A DNA stretch of 35,070 nucleotides. Origin: an uncultured Bacteroides sp. Its GTDB lineage: Bacteria; Bacteroidota; Bacteroidia; Bacteroidales; Bacteroidaceae. The first letter of the stretch is position 1, and the number at the start of each line of letters is the position of its first letter. Under the pieces are notes generated by a model, which worked only from the letters and a program-made list of their open reading frames with translations, ran no database searches and was not told where the DNA came from. Of the stretch, positions 15,878-24,257 are shown piece after piece. The translations under genes and the position numbers were made by a program. The stretch lies in assembly GCA_945833835.1 (NCBI GenBank), contig CAMAFR010000027.1, positions 1-35,070 of the forward strand, in the 5' to 3' direction.

Positions 15878-17074
15878 CTACCGGGCTATCGTCAGCCGGT
15901 CGAGGATGCCGGCAAGCCAGGCTATCGCCACCCCATAATTGGTCATGGGCACTTGTTGCGCCTTGGCCTGTGCAATGCGGTGGAGCACATATTTGCGGTT
16001 GAACATACAGGCCCCGCAGTGGATGACGAGGTCGTAGGGCGAGAGGTCGTCGGGGAAGTCGGTGCCCGACACGACCTCCACCTGCAGCCTCTGGCCGACA
16101 CGCTTGCGCAGCAGGGCAGGGATCTTCTCCCGCCCGATGTCCTCGGCCAGCGGGGCGTGTGTGCACGCCTCGGCTATCAGCACCCGTGCGTGTTCGGTGA
16201 GCCGGCCGATGGCCTCTGCCCCCTCAATGAAGTAATCAATGTCTCCTTTGTATTGGGCGAACAGCACCGAGAACGATGTCAGCCGGCTTTCGGCCGGTTT
16301 CAGTCCGTAGACGGTCTTGAACACCTGTGAGTCGGTGATGATGAGCCGTGGCGGTGCGGCCATTGCCTGCAGCATGTCGCCCAGCCGGTCGGTGGTGCAG
16401 CACATCACCAGGCATCTTTTGTCGAGCAGCTCACGCAAGGTCTGCACTTGCGGCAGGATGAGCCGTCCCTTGGGGGCCTGAAGGTCCTGCGGCATGACGA
16501 GCAGCACCGTGTCGCCATCGCCGGCCAGGTCGCCGATGATGCCCCGCCGCATGGTCTCGTCGGGCAGCTGGCCGGCGATGGCGTGACGTACGGCATCGAT
16601 TCCCTCTCCTGTGACGGCACTGACGATGAGCGGCAACCGCCCGCATTTCCGCTCGATGGCGCGCGCGGTGACGGCACTGTCGGGCAGCAGGTCGGCCTTG
16701 TTCAGCATCCACACCACCGGTATGCCGGCCGCCTTCAGCCGGTCGTTCCAGCGCAGCTCTTCGTCTATCTCGCCGTCTGTGCAGACGAGCAGGGCCACGT
16801 CCGTCTTGGCCAGGGCGCGCATCGTCTGCCGCACGCGCATCGCGCCCAGCTCGCCTGTATCGTCGAAGCCGGCGGTGTCGATAAATACGCAGGGGCCGAT
16901 GCCGTGCAGTTCCATCGGCTGGTAGACGGGGTCGGTGGTGGTGCCCGCAATGTCGGACACGAGGGCAGCCTCTTGGTGGGTGATGGCGTTGATGAGCGAT
17001 GACTTCCCGCTGTTTCTCCGGCCGAAGATGCCTATGTGCAGGCGGTTGGCCCGCGGGGTTTCCAGTTTGTTCAT
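15878..17074 (-). CDS. hydF: [FeFe]-hydrogenase H-cluster maturation GTPase HydF
   Basis: HydF is the scaffold on which the 2Fe subcluster is assembled before transfer to the hydrogenase. The 398 residues begin with a GTPase domain: P-loop FGRRNSGKSSLINAI (about 17-31), IAGTTTDPV, DTAGFDD and LNKADLLPD. The C-terminal iron-sulfur site is visible as EACTHAPLAEDIG followed by VIHCGACMFNRKY, fitting the family pattern of a Cys-x-His and a His-Cys-x2-Cys. It is the last gene of the hyd operon, 20 bases after hydG. Confidence 0.95.
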   Translation of the reverse strand: MNKLETPRANRLHIGIFGRRNSGKSSLINAITHQEAALVSDIAGTTTDPVYQPMELHGIGPCVFIDTAGFDDTGELGAMRVRQTMRALAKTDVALLVCTDGEIDEELRWNDRLKAAGIPVVWMLNKADLLPDSAVTARAIERKCGRLPLIVSAVTGEGIDAVRHAIAGQLPDETMRRGIIGDLAGDGDTVLLVMPQDLQAPKGRLILPQVQTLRELLDKRCLVMCCTTDRLGDMLQAMAAPPRLIITDSQVFKTVYGLKPAESRLTSFSVLFAQYKGDIDYFIEGAEAIGRLTEHARVLIAEACTHAPLAEDIGREKIPALLRKRVGQRLQVEVVSGTDFPDDLSPYDLVIHCGACMFNRKYVLHRIAQAKAQQVPMTNYGVAIAWLAGILDRLTIAR

Positions 17075-17094
17075 AGGGATGATTGTTGAGTCGG

Positions 17095-18519
17095 TCAGAA
17101 CCGGAAGTCGCGCTGCCCTTCCGCGATGCGTTGCAGGCGTTCCAAGGCACGGCGGCGGATGGCCGGGTTAGGTATCAGTTCCATTTGTTCGCGTATCATC
17201 TGTTCGCCCAGCCGGCGGGTCTCCGGCGAAGCGTAATCCTCCAAGTACTCTTGGAGGGTCATCAGGGCATTCGGGGCGCAACAGTTGGCTATCTGTCCCG
17301 TCTTGACCAGAGACATGAAGCGGTCTCCCGTACGGCCCTCGCGGTAGCAGGCGGTGCAGAAGCTCGGGATGTAGCCCAGCCGGAGCAGCCACTGCACAAT
17401 CTCGTCGAGCGAGCGTGTGTCGCTCACGTCAAACTGCGCCGAGCTCTCCACCGGGATGTCGGCAGGTGCATCGGCATAGCCGCCTACGCTGGTGCGTGAC
17501 CCTCCGCTGATTTGCGACACGCCCAGCTCCAGCACTTTCTCGCGCGATTGTTGCGACTCGCGAGTAGAGATGATCATGCCCGTATAGGGTACGCTGATGC
17601 GGATGACCGCTACGATTTTCTGGAAAATCTCATCGGAAATGGCGTTCTCGAAGTCGCCTTTGTCGATGTCGTCGGCCGAGCAGATGCGGGGCACGCTGAT
17701 GGTGTGGGGGCCAACGCCGAACGCCGCTTCGAGGTGCTCGGCGTGCATGAGTAACCCCACGAAGTCATAGCGGTAGGTATTGAGCCCGAACAGCACCCCG
17801 ATGCCCACATCGTCGATGCCGCCCTCCATGGCGCGGTCCATGGCCTCGGTATGGTAGGCATAGTCGCTCTTGGGGCCGCGGGGGTGGAGCTGCTCGTAGT
17901 TCTCTTTGTGGTAGGTTTCCTGGAAGAGGATGTAGGTGCCGATGCCGGCCTCGCGCAGCTTGCGGTAGTTCTCTACCGTCGTGGCGGCGATGTTCACGTT
18001 CACCCGGCGGATGGCCCCGTTCTTGTGCTGTATGCCGTAAATGGTACGGATGGACTCCAGGATGTACTCGATGGGGTTGTGCAAGGGGTCTTCGCCCGCC
18101 TCCAATGCCAGCCGTTTGTGGCCCATGTCCTGCAGAGCCACCACTTCGCGCCTGATTTCGTCCTGCGTCAGCTTGCGCCGGGGGATGCTCTTGTTCTTGA
18201 TGTGGTAGGGGCAGTACACACAGCTGTTCACGCAATAGTTAGAGAGGTAGAGCGGGGCGAACATCACGATGCGGTTGCCGTAGAATTTCCGCTTGATGTC
18301 GCGTGCCAGTTGGTAGATGTCTTGTAGCAGGTCTGGGTCTTCGCACTCCAGCAGCACGGCCGCCTCCCGGTGGGACAGGCCTTTGCAGCTTCGTGCCTTG
18401 TCAATCAGGGCGCGTATCAGCTCCCTGTTGTGTCGGTTCTCGTTGGCATAGGCGAGGGTGTCCATGATTTCGTCATGGCTGATGAACTCCTCGGCTTTCT
18501 TTGAGTCTACTTTATACAT
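17095..18519 (-). CDS. hydG: [FeFe]-hydrogenase maturase HydG (radical SAM tyrosine lyase)
   Basis: HydG cleaves tyrosine to supply CO and cyanide ligands as an iron synthon for the H-cluster. 474 residues, normal length. The radical SAM cysteines are C96, C100 and C103 in NYCVNSCVYCPYH. The C-terminal cluster is visible in SFCTACYREGRTGDRFM and IANCCAPNALMTLQEYL, which distinguishes HydG from the related ThiH. The start overlaps the end of hydE by 13 bases, so translation is probably coupled. Confidence 0.96.
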   Translation of the reverse strand: MYKVDSKKAEEFISHDEIMDTLAYANENRHNRELIRALIDKARSCKGLSHREAAVLLECEDPDLLQDIYQLARDIKRKFYGNRIVMFAPLYLSNYCVNSCVYCPYHIKNKSIPRRKLTQDEIRREVVALQDMGHKRLALEAGEDPLHNPIEYILESIRTIYGIQHKNGAIRRVNVNIAATTVENYRKLREAGIGTYILFQETYHKENYEQLHPRGPKSDYAYHTEAMDRAMEGGIDDVGIGVLFGLNTYRYDFVGLLMHAEHLEAAFGVGPHTISVPRICSADDIDKGDFENAISDEIFQKIVAVIRISVPYTGMIISTRESQQSREKVLELGVSQISGGSRTSVGGYADAPADIPVESSAQFDVSDTRSLDEIVQWLLRLGYIPSFCTACYREGRTGDRFMSLVKTGQIANCCAPNALMTLQEYLEDYASPETRRLGEQMIREQMELIPNPAIRRRALERLQRIAEGQRDFRF

Positions 18520-19646
18520 AATATGTCTGTTTTAAGGTCGTGTGCCTCTATCCCCGTAGTGTCTTCGGAGGTGTGGCATCCGGCCCGTCTGTTGTTGTCA
18601 TAATCGCCCCGACCCTTGTCGATGCGGTAGCCGATGGCTGCCAGTCTGCGGTCCAGCAACGCCAGTCCCTCGGCGGCCTCGGCTCCCAGGGAGGCCTTGT
18701 TGTCGTAGAGTGCGTATTTGGCGCGCGAGTGCAGGGGCGAGAGGTTGGGCATCACCACGTTGGCCCCGGCCAATATGCCGCGTTCGCGCCCGTCGGGGGA
18801 CAGGCTGGCCAGTGCAGTGGTAGCGGGTATCAAGGCGGCGGGATGCATCAGCCGGAAGATGGAAATAAGGCGCAGCGTCAGCTCCACACTGCCGGCGGGC
18901 TCGTGGGCGAAGGGCGTGTCGTGGTGGGGGATGAAGGGGCCGATGCCTATCATGTGCGGCCGGAAGTCGTGTATGAAGCGGATGTCCTCCACCAGGTGGT
19001 CCGCCGTCTGTCCCGGCGAGCCCACCATGATGCCGGTGCCCGTCTGGTAGCCGATGCGCTTCAACTCCTCCAGGCAGTGCAGGCGGTGGTCGAGCGACAT
19101 GGAGGCGGGGTGCAGGAGGGCGTAGTGGGCGGGGTTATGCGTTTCGTGGCGCAGCAGGTAGCGGTTGGCCCCGGCCTCGAAGAACCGCCGGTAGGCCTCG
19201 ACTGTCTTCTCGCCCAGCGAGAGTGTGATGGCGGCGTCAGGGAAGGCCTGGCGCAGGCAACTCACGAGAGTGGCCGTGCGCTCGTCGTCCATCCAGGGGT
19301 CTTCGCCCCCTTGCAGCACGAAGGTGCGGAAGCCCATCTCATAGCCTGTGCGGCAGCACTCCAGGATGGTCTGCCGGTCCAGCCGGTAGCGTTCCACGTG
19401 TCGGTTACTGCGGCGGATGCCGCAATAGAGGCAATCGTTGTGGCAGCAGTTGCCTATCTCCACCAGTCCGCGGATGAAGATGCGGTTCCCGAAGTGCTTG
19501 CGGGCTGTCTGGCGTGCCAGTCCGTGCAGGTAGTCGGCCCCCTGCCCGTCGTGGTGGAGCAAGAGTGACCGGAGGTCTTCCGGAGGGAGGGTGCCCTCCA
19601 GAAGCAGCCGGTCGGCCAGTCCCTTCAGTCGGTCGGTCTCCGTCAT
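18507..19646 (-). CDS. hydE: [FeFe]-hydrogenase maturase HydE (radical SAM)
   Basis: HydE acts on the iron-cysteine synthon made by HydG during assembly of the 2Fe subcluster. The start at 19646 (MTETDRLKGL) gives 379 residues; a longer upstream frame runs through hydA out of frame and is discarded. Cysteines C68, C72 and C75 form the radical SAM motif in GNCCHNDCLYCGIRRSN. FVLQGGEDPW and LRHETHNPAHY are typical of HydE, and the C-terminal LSPLHSRAKYALYDNK is family-like. The last roughly 25 residues are a low-conservation tail. The ATG overlaps the hydA stop by four bases. Confidence 0.94.
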   Translation of the reverse strand: MTETDRLKGLADRLLLEGTLPPEDLRSLLLHHDGQGADYLHGLARQTARKHFGNRIFIRGLVEIGNCCHNDCLYCGIRRSNRHVERYRLDRQTILECCRTGYEMGFRTFVLQGGEDPWMDDERTATLVSCLRQAFPDAAITLSLGEKTVEAYRRFFEAGANRYLLRHETHNPAHYALLHPASMSLDHRLHCLEELKRIGYQTGTGIMVGSPGQTADHLVEDIRFIHDFRPHMIGIGPFIPHHDTPFAHEPAGSVELTLRLISIFRLMHPAALIPATTALASLSPDGRERGILAGANVVMPNLSPLHSRAKYALYDNKASLGAEAAEGLALLDRRLAAIGYRIDKGRGDYDNNRRAGCHTSEDTTGIEAHDLKTDILCIK

Positions 19647-21118
19647 TCTTCGTCGTGCGTATAGGTCAGCGTGCGTTTCAGCAGGTCTTGGTTGAGCTGC
19701 CGTTTGCCCGAGAGGGCATCGTTGTGGGCGCTGGGGCCTGTGACGCATCCGCCCTCGCACGCCATCATTTCGATGAACTGGGCATCCACCTTTCCTGTCT
19801 TCGCCCATACGCGGAGCTGGCCGATGCTCTTCTTGTTGAAGTCGGAGAACTGGATGACCTTGATGCCAGCGGCCTTCTTCGGGCCCAGATACGACTGCAC
19901 GGCACCCGCCACGCCGCCCGCCTGGGCGAAGCCGTGGGCCTCCTTCACCGACTCGTAGGACACGAAGTACGGCTCCGTTTTTTCCAGCTCAATGCCGAGC
20001 CCGTTCAGCACAGAGTGCAGCTCCTCGAAGGTCATCACATAATCCACACACTCATCGCGTTGGGCTTCCTTGCGCTTGGCGATGCACGGGCCAATGAAAA
20101 CCACCTTGGCGTCGGGGTGCTTCTTCTTGGCGATGCGTGCGGCGTAGTACATGGGCGAACCTGTAGACGACACGTACTTCTTCATGTCGGGGATGTGCTT
20201 GTTTACCAGCTCGATGTAGGAGGGGCAGCAGGAGGTGGTCATGAACTTCTGTCCTTCCTCCAGCTTCTCCAACAGTTCATGGCCCTCGGTGCTGGTTGTC
20301 TCCATGGCTCCCTCGGCCACCTCAATGACGTCGGCGAAGCCCATTTCCTTCAGGGCCCCGTACACCTGCTCTATCTTGGCCTTGAACTGGCCCAGTACGG
20401 CAGGGGCGGGGATGGCCACCAGCTTCTCGCCGGCCCGGATGGCCTTGAGCACGTCGAACACCTGCGAGATTTCGAAGATGGCACCAAACGGGCAGGCGTT
20501 CAGGCACTTGCCGCAATAGATGCACTTGTCCTCGTTGATGTGCTCAATGTTGTGCTTGTCTTTGCTGATGGCCTTCACGGGGCAGGCCTCCTCGCAGGGG
20601 ACGGGGATGTAGACGATGGCATGATAGGGGCAGCTCCTGTGGCAGATGCCGCAGCTGATGCAGGTGTCGTGGTCTATCTGCGCCTGCCCCGTCTTCTTGC
20701 TGAAGTGCACCGCCCCCTTGGGGCAGTTCATGTAGCAGCTCCGTGCCACGCATCCGCGGCAGAGGTTGCTCACCTCGTAGTTCACCTGCACGCACGACGA
20801 GCAGGCCTCGTCGATGACGCAGAGGATGTTCTGCTTGATTTTGTCGGTGCGCTCAAGGGTGCGGCGGGCATAATCAGACAGGGGGGTGAGCTCGTCGGTC
20901 TCGTCTGTCATGTCCCAGCCCAGCAGCGGCAGCAGCTTGTATTTGGTCACGGCGCGCTCCTTGTGGATGCAGCAGCGTCCCACGGGCTGTGAGCGTCGAG
21001 GGTTCTCCTCTAACGGGATGCGGTCAATTCTCTCGATCAATTGGTTTTCTTTCCAGAGAGCCACAAGGCTGGCCAGCAACTTGTGTCTCACTATCATTAC
21101 GTTATTGGTAAAAGCCAT
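19643..21118 (-). CDS. hydA: Monomeric [FeFe] hydrogenase, group B-like
   Basis: Catalyses reversible proton reduction to H2, probably with ferredoxin as donor, in fermentation. 491 residues. Residues 106-135 carry an unusual Cys-rich N-terminal segment (CSSCVQVNYEVSNLCRGC, SCYMNCPKGA). Two ferredoxin clusters follow (CISCGICHRSCPYHAI; CIYCGKCLNACPFGAI). The H-cluster signatures are TTSCCPSY (C297, C298), IGPCIAKRKEA (C345) and IEMMACEGGCVTGP near the end. The L1 form TSCCPSY and the Cys-rich N-terminus fit the group B enzymes common in gut Bacteroides rather than group A. It is the first gene of the operon with its three maturases. No NADH-binding or electron-bifurcating partner genes are adjacent. 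Confidence 0.94.
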   Translation of the reverse strand: MAFTNNVMIVRHKLLASLVALWKENQLIERIDRIPLEENPRRSQPVGRCCIHKERAVTKYKLLPLLGWDMTDETDELTPLSDYARRTLERTDKIKQNILCVIDEACSSCVQVNYEVSNLCRGCVARSCYMNCPKGAVHFSKKTGQAQIDHDTCISCGICHRSCPYHAIVYIPVPCEEACPVKAISKDKHNIEHINEDKCIYCGKCLNACPFGAIFEISQVFDVLKAIRAGEKLVAIPAPAVLGQFKAKIEQVYGALKEMGFADVIEVAEGAMETTSTEGHELLEKLEEGQKFMTTSCCPSYIELVNKHIPDMKKYVSSTGSPMYYAARIAKKKHPDAKVVFIGPCIAKRKEAQRDECVDYVMTFEELHSVLNGLGIELEKTEPYFVSYESVKEAHGFAQAGGVAGAVQSYLGPKKAAGIKVIQFSDFNKKSIGQLRVWAKTGKVDAQFIEMMACEGGCVTGPSAHNDALSGKRQLNQDLLKRTLTYTHDEE

Positions 21119-21130
21119 AGAAATGTATAA

Positions 21131-21138
21131 AAAAGTTA
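21131..21138 (-). promoter_or_regulatory. Weak -7-like element for the hyd operon
   Basis: The minus strand reads TAACTTTT, one base off TAnnTTTG, 12 bases before the hydA ATG. Because a terminator sits just upstream, the operon promoter should be in this short interval or read through from it. Speculative. Confidence 0.25.
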
Positions 21139-21158
21139 GTTGTAAGGTTTGTCAGGTT

Positions 21159-21192
21159 AAAAAACAAGGCGTTCCGCCCCGGGGGAGGCGGA
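21159..21192 (-). terminator. Intrinsic terminator after the FHA gene
   Basis: On the minus strand a GC stem (TCCGCC pairing with GGCGGA, extended by GG/CC with one bulge) is followed within a few bases by TTGTTTTTTAA. It lies right after the FHA stop and separates that gene from hydA. Confidence 0.65.
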
Positions 21193-21200
21193 GTCCGCAT

Positions 21201-21746
21201 TCAGTCGCTTCCACCGTTGTTGGCGGCGGCCTCGCGCAGGATGAACGTCGTGGCCCCCAGGGTGAAGACGGCCCCTTCGGCTATCCGCACCCGGTCTTTG
21301 GGTCCCAGCAGCTCGTTGAGCAGGAAGGTGCCTGTCATGCTGTCGTTATCCCGCAGGGTATAGACGACTTTTCCCGTTTTGTCCCGCTTCACGTTCAGGT
21401 AGCAGTGGCGGCGGTCCATGCTGGGGTCGTTGGTTTCCACGGCAATGTCCACTTCGGTACCTTTGCAGCGTCGCCCTATCAGGTTGTCGCCCTCCCGCAG
21501 GGGGAAGACCTGCTTGTAGGCGAAGACGTTCTCAATGACGACCAGGCTGCCGAAGCGTTCGGCCCCCTCGCGCTCGTCGGTAGTCTCCGCCTTGCGGTTG
21601 GCGGCGTTCAGCTTGCTATGGCCGATGCGTATGCCGAACTGCTTCTGGCAGTTGTCACACACGAAGACCAGCGACTGTCCGTCCTCGTATCTTGTCTCGT
21701 CAAACTGTATGTAGTTGTCACATTTGGGGCATCTTACTCTTTTCAT
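21201..21746 (-). CDS. Zinc-ribbon and FHA-domain protein
   Basis: 181 residues. The N-terminus has a zinc ribbon (VRCPKCDNYIQFDE, then VFVCDNCQKQFG). An FHA domain covers about residues 65-175 (GDNLIGRRC, DPSMDRRHCYLNV, YTLRDNDSMTGTFLLNEL, LGATTFILRE); FHA domains bind phosphothreonine. No Ser/Thr kinase is visible nearby, so the phospho-partner is unknown. It follows the HU/SPOR protein by 7 bases and ends before a terminator, so these two genes form a unit separate from hydA. Confidence 0.87.
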   Translation of the reverse strand: MKRVRCPKCDNYIQFDETRYEDGQSLVFVCDNCQKQFGIRIGHSKLNAANRKAETTDEREGAERFGSLVVIENVFAYKQVFPLREGDNLIGRRCKGTEVDIAVETNDPSMDRRHCYLNVKRDKTGKVVYTLRDNDSMTGTFLLNELLGPKDRVRIAEGAVFTLGATTFILREAAANNGGSD

Positions 21747-21753
21747 AGGGGTC

Positions 21754-22836
21754 TTAATGCTTGTCGGGTTTGGAAGGGAGCACCCAGGCCGACCGGAAAC
21801 GGGTGTCTTTCTTCAGTTCATCTGTCTGCCGTTGGGCAGCCTGCCGGCTGTCGTGTCGGGCGAGGGCCACGCGGAATTTGTCACCCGCCTCCAGCACCGT
21901 CGCGCCTCCGAAACCGTCCTTGGCCAGTCTTCTCACTTCGGCCTGCGCATCGGCACGGGTGCCGAGGCTGGCCACAATGACGTAATACGCCTTGCCGCCG
22001 GCTGTCGGGGCGGGGCGTTCTGCCGGTGTCTGCCGGCTGGCGGCGGCCTTGCCTGCCGGCTGGTCCTCTCGGGCCTGGGCGGTGACTTTCTCGGTCTTCA
22101 CGGCCACTGGCTTCAGGGTGTTCACATTGTTCTTACGCAGGGGCTTCCGGCTGTGCTCTTCCTGTGGGGCTGCCGCTGCGGCGGCCTCTCCCGGTTGGGG
22201 GATGACGCTGGCCACCAATGACTGGTGGCGGATGTTCTCAAACAGGCCCGCCGAGCCCAGCGAGGCATACTGTGTCTCCTCCACAAAAGTGTTCTCGGCC
22301 GGCACAGACAGCAGGAAGAACAGCACAACGGCCGCTGCTACGGCCGCCGTGTGCCGCCACCAGCCGGCTGCGGTGCGGGCGGGCGGACTGGTCAGGGGGG
22401 CCTCCGCCGCCGGTCTTGCGGCCAGTGCCTGCGCCGTGAAGCCGCCCAGGCCGTAGAGCGAGGGGGTGGACAGGCGGTCCCGCTCCGGAGCAAACTCGTA
22501 GACGCCGTCCATGTTGTAATACAGCGTCCCAATATGGGGGAAGCCGGCCTCGCCCTCCTGATACAGGGCCTCCTTGATCCGTTCTACCGTCTGCTCTATC
22601 TTGCGGGTCGCATCGGGGAAGTCGGTGTTGTAGGCCTGCATGTACGACTGTGCCAGTAGGCCGTCGTTCATCACTATCCGCGGATTGAAGCCCACCGTGC
22701 GTAAGGGTGGGCAGAAGCGTCCGTCGCGCTTGCGCAGGGCCGGACGGTGGTGGGCGATGAAACCGCCCAGGCCGGGGACGATGACACAATCGTTCTCCAG
22801 CAACAATATCTCAATATGTTTAGCCAGTTCAATCAT
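21754..22836 (-). CDS. CCDC81-like HU-domain / SPOR membrane protein
   Basis: 360 residues. Residues 1-70 resemble the HU-like domain of the CCDC81 prokaryotic family (HIEILLLENDCVIVPGLGGF, TVGFNPRIVMNDGLLAQSYM), with a second similar half to about residue 130. A transmembrane helix lies near residue 165-185 (TAAVAAAVVLFFLLSVPAEN), then a low-complexity Ala/Pro/Lys linker. The C-terminal SPOR domain (YYVIVASLGTRADAQAEVRR) should bind denuded septal peptidoglycan. The layout places the HU part in the cytoplasm and SPOR in the periplasm, suggesting a cell-division link. Confidence 0.88.
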   Translation of the reverse strand: MIELAKHIEILLLENDCVIVPGLGGFIAHHRPALRKRDGRFCPPLRTVGFNPRIVMNDGLLAQSYMQAYNTDFPDATRKIEQTVERIKEALYQEGEAGFPHIGTLYYNMDGVYEFAPERDRLSTPSLYGLGGFTAQALAARPAAEAPLTSPPARTAAGWWRHTAAVAAAVVLFFLLSVPAENTFVEETQYASLGSAGLFENIRHQSLVASVIPQPGEAAAAAAPQEEHSRKPLRKNNVNTLKPVAVKTEKVTAQAREDQPAGKAAASRQTPAERPAPTAGGKAYYVIVASLGTRADAQAEVRRLAKDGFGGATVLEAGDKFRVALARHDSRQAAQRQTDELKKDTRFRSAWVLPSKPDKH

Positions 22837-22840
22837 ACTG

Positions 22841-22848
22841 CAAAAATA
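22841..22848 (-). promoter_or_regulatory. TAnnTTTG element for the HU/SPOR gene
   Basis: The minus strand reads TATTTTTG, 4 bases before the ATG. If used, the transcript would be leaderless or nearly so. Motif-based only. Confidence 0.35.
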
Positions 22849-22913
22849 ACCCTTTTTCCGGTATCCGGCTCATCTTTGTGCCGCATTTTTTCGGCAGGAA
22901 ATGATTTTTGTGC

Positions 22914-22921
22914 TACTTTTG
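22914..22921 (+). promoter_or_regulatory. Bacteroidota-type -7 element for ugd
   Basis: TACTTTTG lies 22 bases before the ATG at 22944. It supports that start over an upstream ATG at 22908, which precedes the promoter motif. Confidence 0.5.
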
Positions 22922-22943
22922 CGCCCAAAACAATTCTTCTGTT

Positions 22944-24257
22944 ATGAATATAGCTATCGTTGGAACCGGCTATGTCGGTCTTGTGACAGGCACCTGTTTC
23001 GCCGAGACAGGGGCGAATGTATATTGTATTGATACCAACGCCGAGAAGATAGAGGCTTTGAGGAAGGGCATGATTCCCATCTACGAGCCGGGGTTGGAGG
23101 ATATGGTGCAGCGCAACGTGCGGGCCGGCCGCCTGCATTTCTCCACTTCGCTGCAGGAGTGTCTGGACGATGTCAGCATCGTGTTCTGCGCCGTGGGCAC
23201 TCCGCCCGACGAGGACGGTGGCGCCGATCTTTCCTACGTGCTCCAGGTGGCCCGCACCATCGGGGCCCACATGCACCGCTATGTGCTGGTGGTGACGAAG
23301 AGTACGGTGCCTGTGGGCACCGCCCGCAAGGTGAAGGCCGTCATTGCCGAAGAGCTGGCGCGCCGGGGTGAGACGATAGATTTCGACGTGGCCTCGAACC
23401 CCGAGTTCTTGAAGGAGGGCAATGCCATCCGCGACTTCATGACCCCCGACCGTGTGGTGGTGGGCGTTGAGTCGGAGCGGGCGAAGGCGTTGATGACCAA
23501 GCTCTACCGCCCGTTCCTGCTGAACAACTTCCGCGTGATATTCATGGATATCCCTTCGGCCGAGATGACCAAGTATGCCGCCAACTCCATGCTGGCCACT
23601 CGCATCAGCTTCATGAATGACATCGCCAACCTGTGCGAGCTGGTGGGGGCGGATGTCAACATGGTGCGCAGCGGCATCGGGTCCGACAGCCGCATCGGGC
23701 GTAAGTTCCTCTATCCCGGCTGCGGATACGGCGGCTCCTGCTTCCCCAAAGACGTGAAGGCCCTCATCAGGACCGCCGAGGAGCATGGTTACTCCATGCG
23801 GGTGCTGAAGATGGTCGAGGCGGTCAACGAGTCGCAGAAAGACATCTTGTTCCGGAAGCTGTCCGCCTACTACGGGGGCGACCTGCGGGGCAAGACCGTG
23901 GCGCTGTGGGGGCTGGCTTTCAAGCCCGAGACCGACGACATGCGCGAGGCCCCTGCCTTGGTGCTGATAAGCAGGCTCGCAGAGGCCGGCTGCCGCATCC
24001 GCGTCTACGACCCCGCCGCCATAGAGGAGGCTAAACGCCGGCTGGGCGACGCTGTCTTTTATGCCCGCGACATGTATGACGCCGTGCTCGACGCCGACGC
24101 CCTGCTGCTGGTGACCGAGTGGAAGGAATTCCGTCTGCCGGCTTGGGGGGTCATCAAGAAGACCATGAACCGACCGGTCATCTTCGATGGGCGCAACATC
24201 TACGACCCCGAAGAGCTGGATGAGCAAGGCATCGTATATCATTGCATTGGGAAATGA
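22944..24257 (+). CDS. ugd: UDP-glucose 6-dehydrogenase
   Basis: Oxidises UDP-glucose to UDP-glucuronate with two NAD+, feeding capsule and other polysaccharide synthesis. 437 residues from MNIAIVGTGYVGLVTG (NAD-binding GxGxxG). Family motifs include EPGLEDMV, STVPVGTARK, SNPEFLKEG, and the catalytic cysteine in GYGGSCFPKD. KPETDDMREAP and FDGRNIYDP lie in the C-terminal half. It is divergent from the HU/SPOR gene, and its stop overlaps the ATG of the following lipoprotein gene. Confidence 0.96.
   Translation: MNIAIVGTGYVGLVTGTCFAETGANVYCIDTNAEKIEALRKGMIPIYEPGLEDMVQRNVRAGRLHFSTSLQECLDDVSIVFCAVGTPPDEDGGADLSYVLQVARTIGAHMHRYVLVVTKSTVPVGTARKVKAVIAEELARRGETIDFDVASNPEFLKEGNAIRDFMTPDRVVVGVESERAKALMTKLYRPFLLNNFRVIFMDIPSAEMTKYAANSMLATRISFMNDIANLCELVGADVNMVRSGIGSDSRIGRKFLYPGCGYGGSCFPKDVKALIRTAEEHGYSMRVLKMVEAVNESQKDILFRKLSAYYGGDLRGKTVALWGLAFKPETDDMREAPALVLISRLAEAGCRIRVYDPAAIEEAKRRLGDAVFYARDMYDAVLDADALLLVTEWKEFRLPAWGVIKKTMNRPVIFDGRNIYDPEELDEQGIVYHCIGK

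Noticed and set aside
14814..16166. 450-residue minus-strand open frame opposite the acyltransferase
   Set aside because: It runs across the convergent junction and the translated sequence shows no family resemblance. It reflects high GC and codon bias.
19514..20992. 492-residue plus-strand open frame opposite hydA
   Set aside because: Antisense to the hydrogenase, which has all catalytic motifs.
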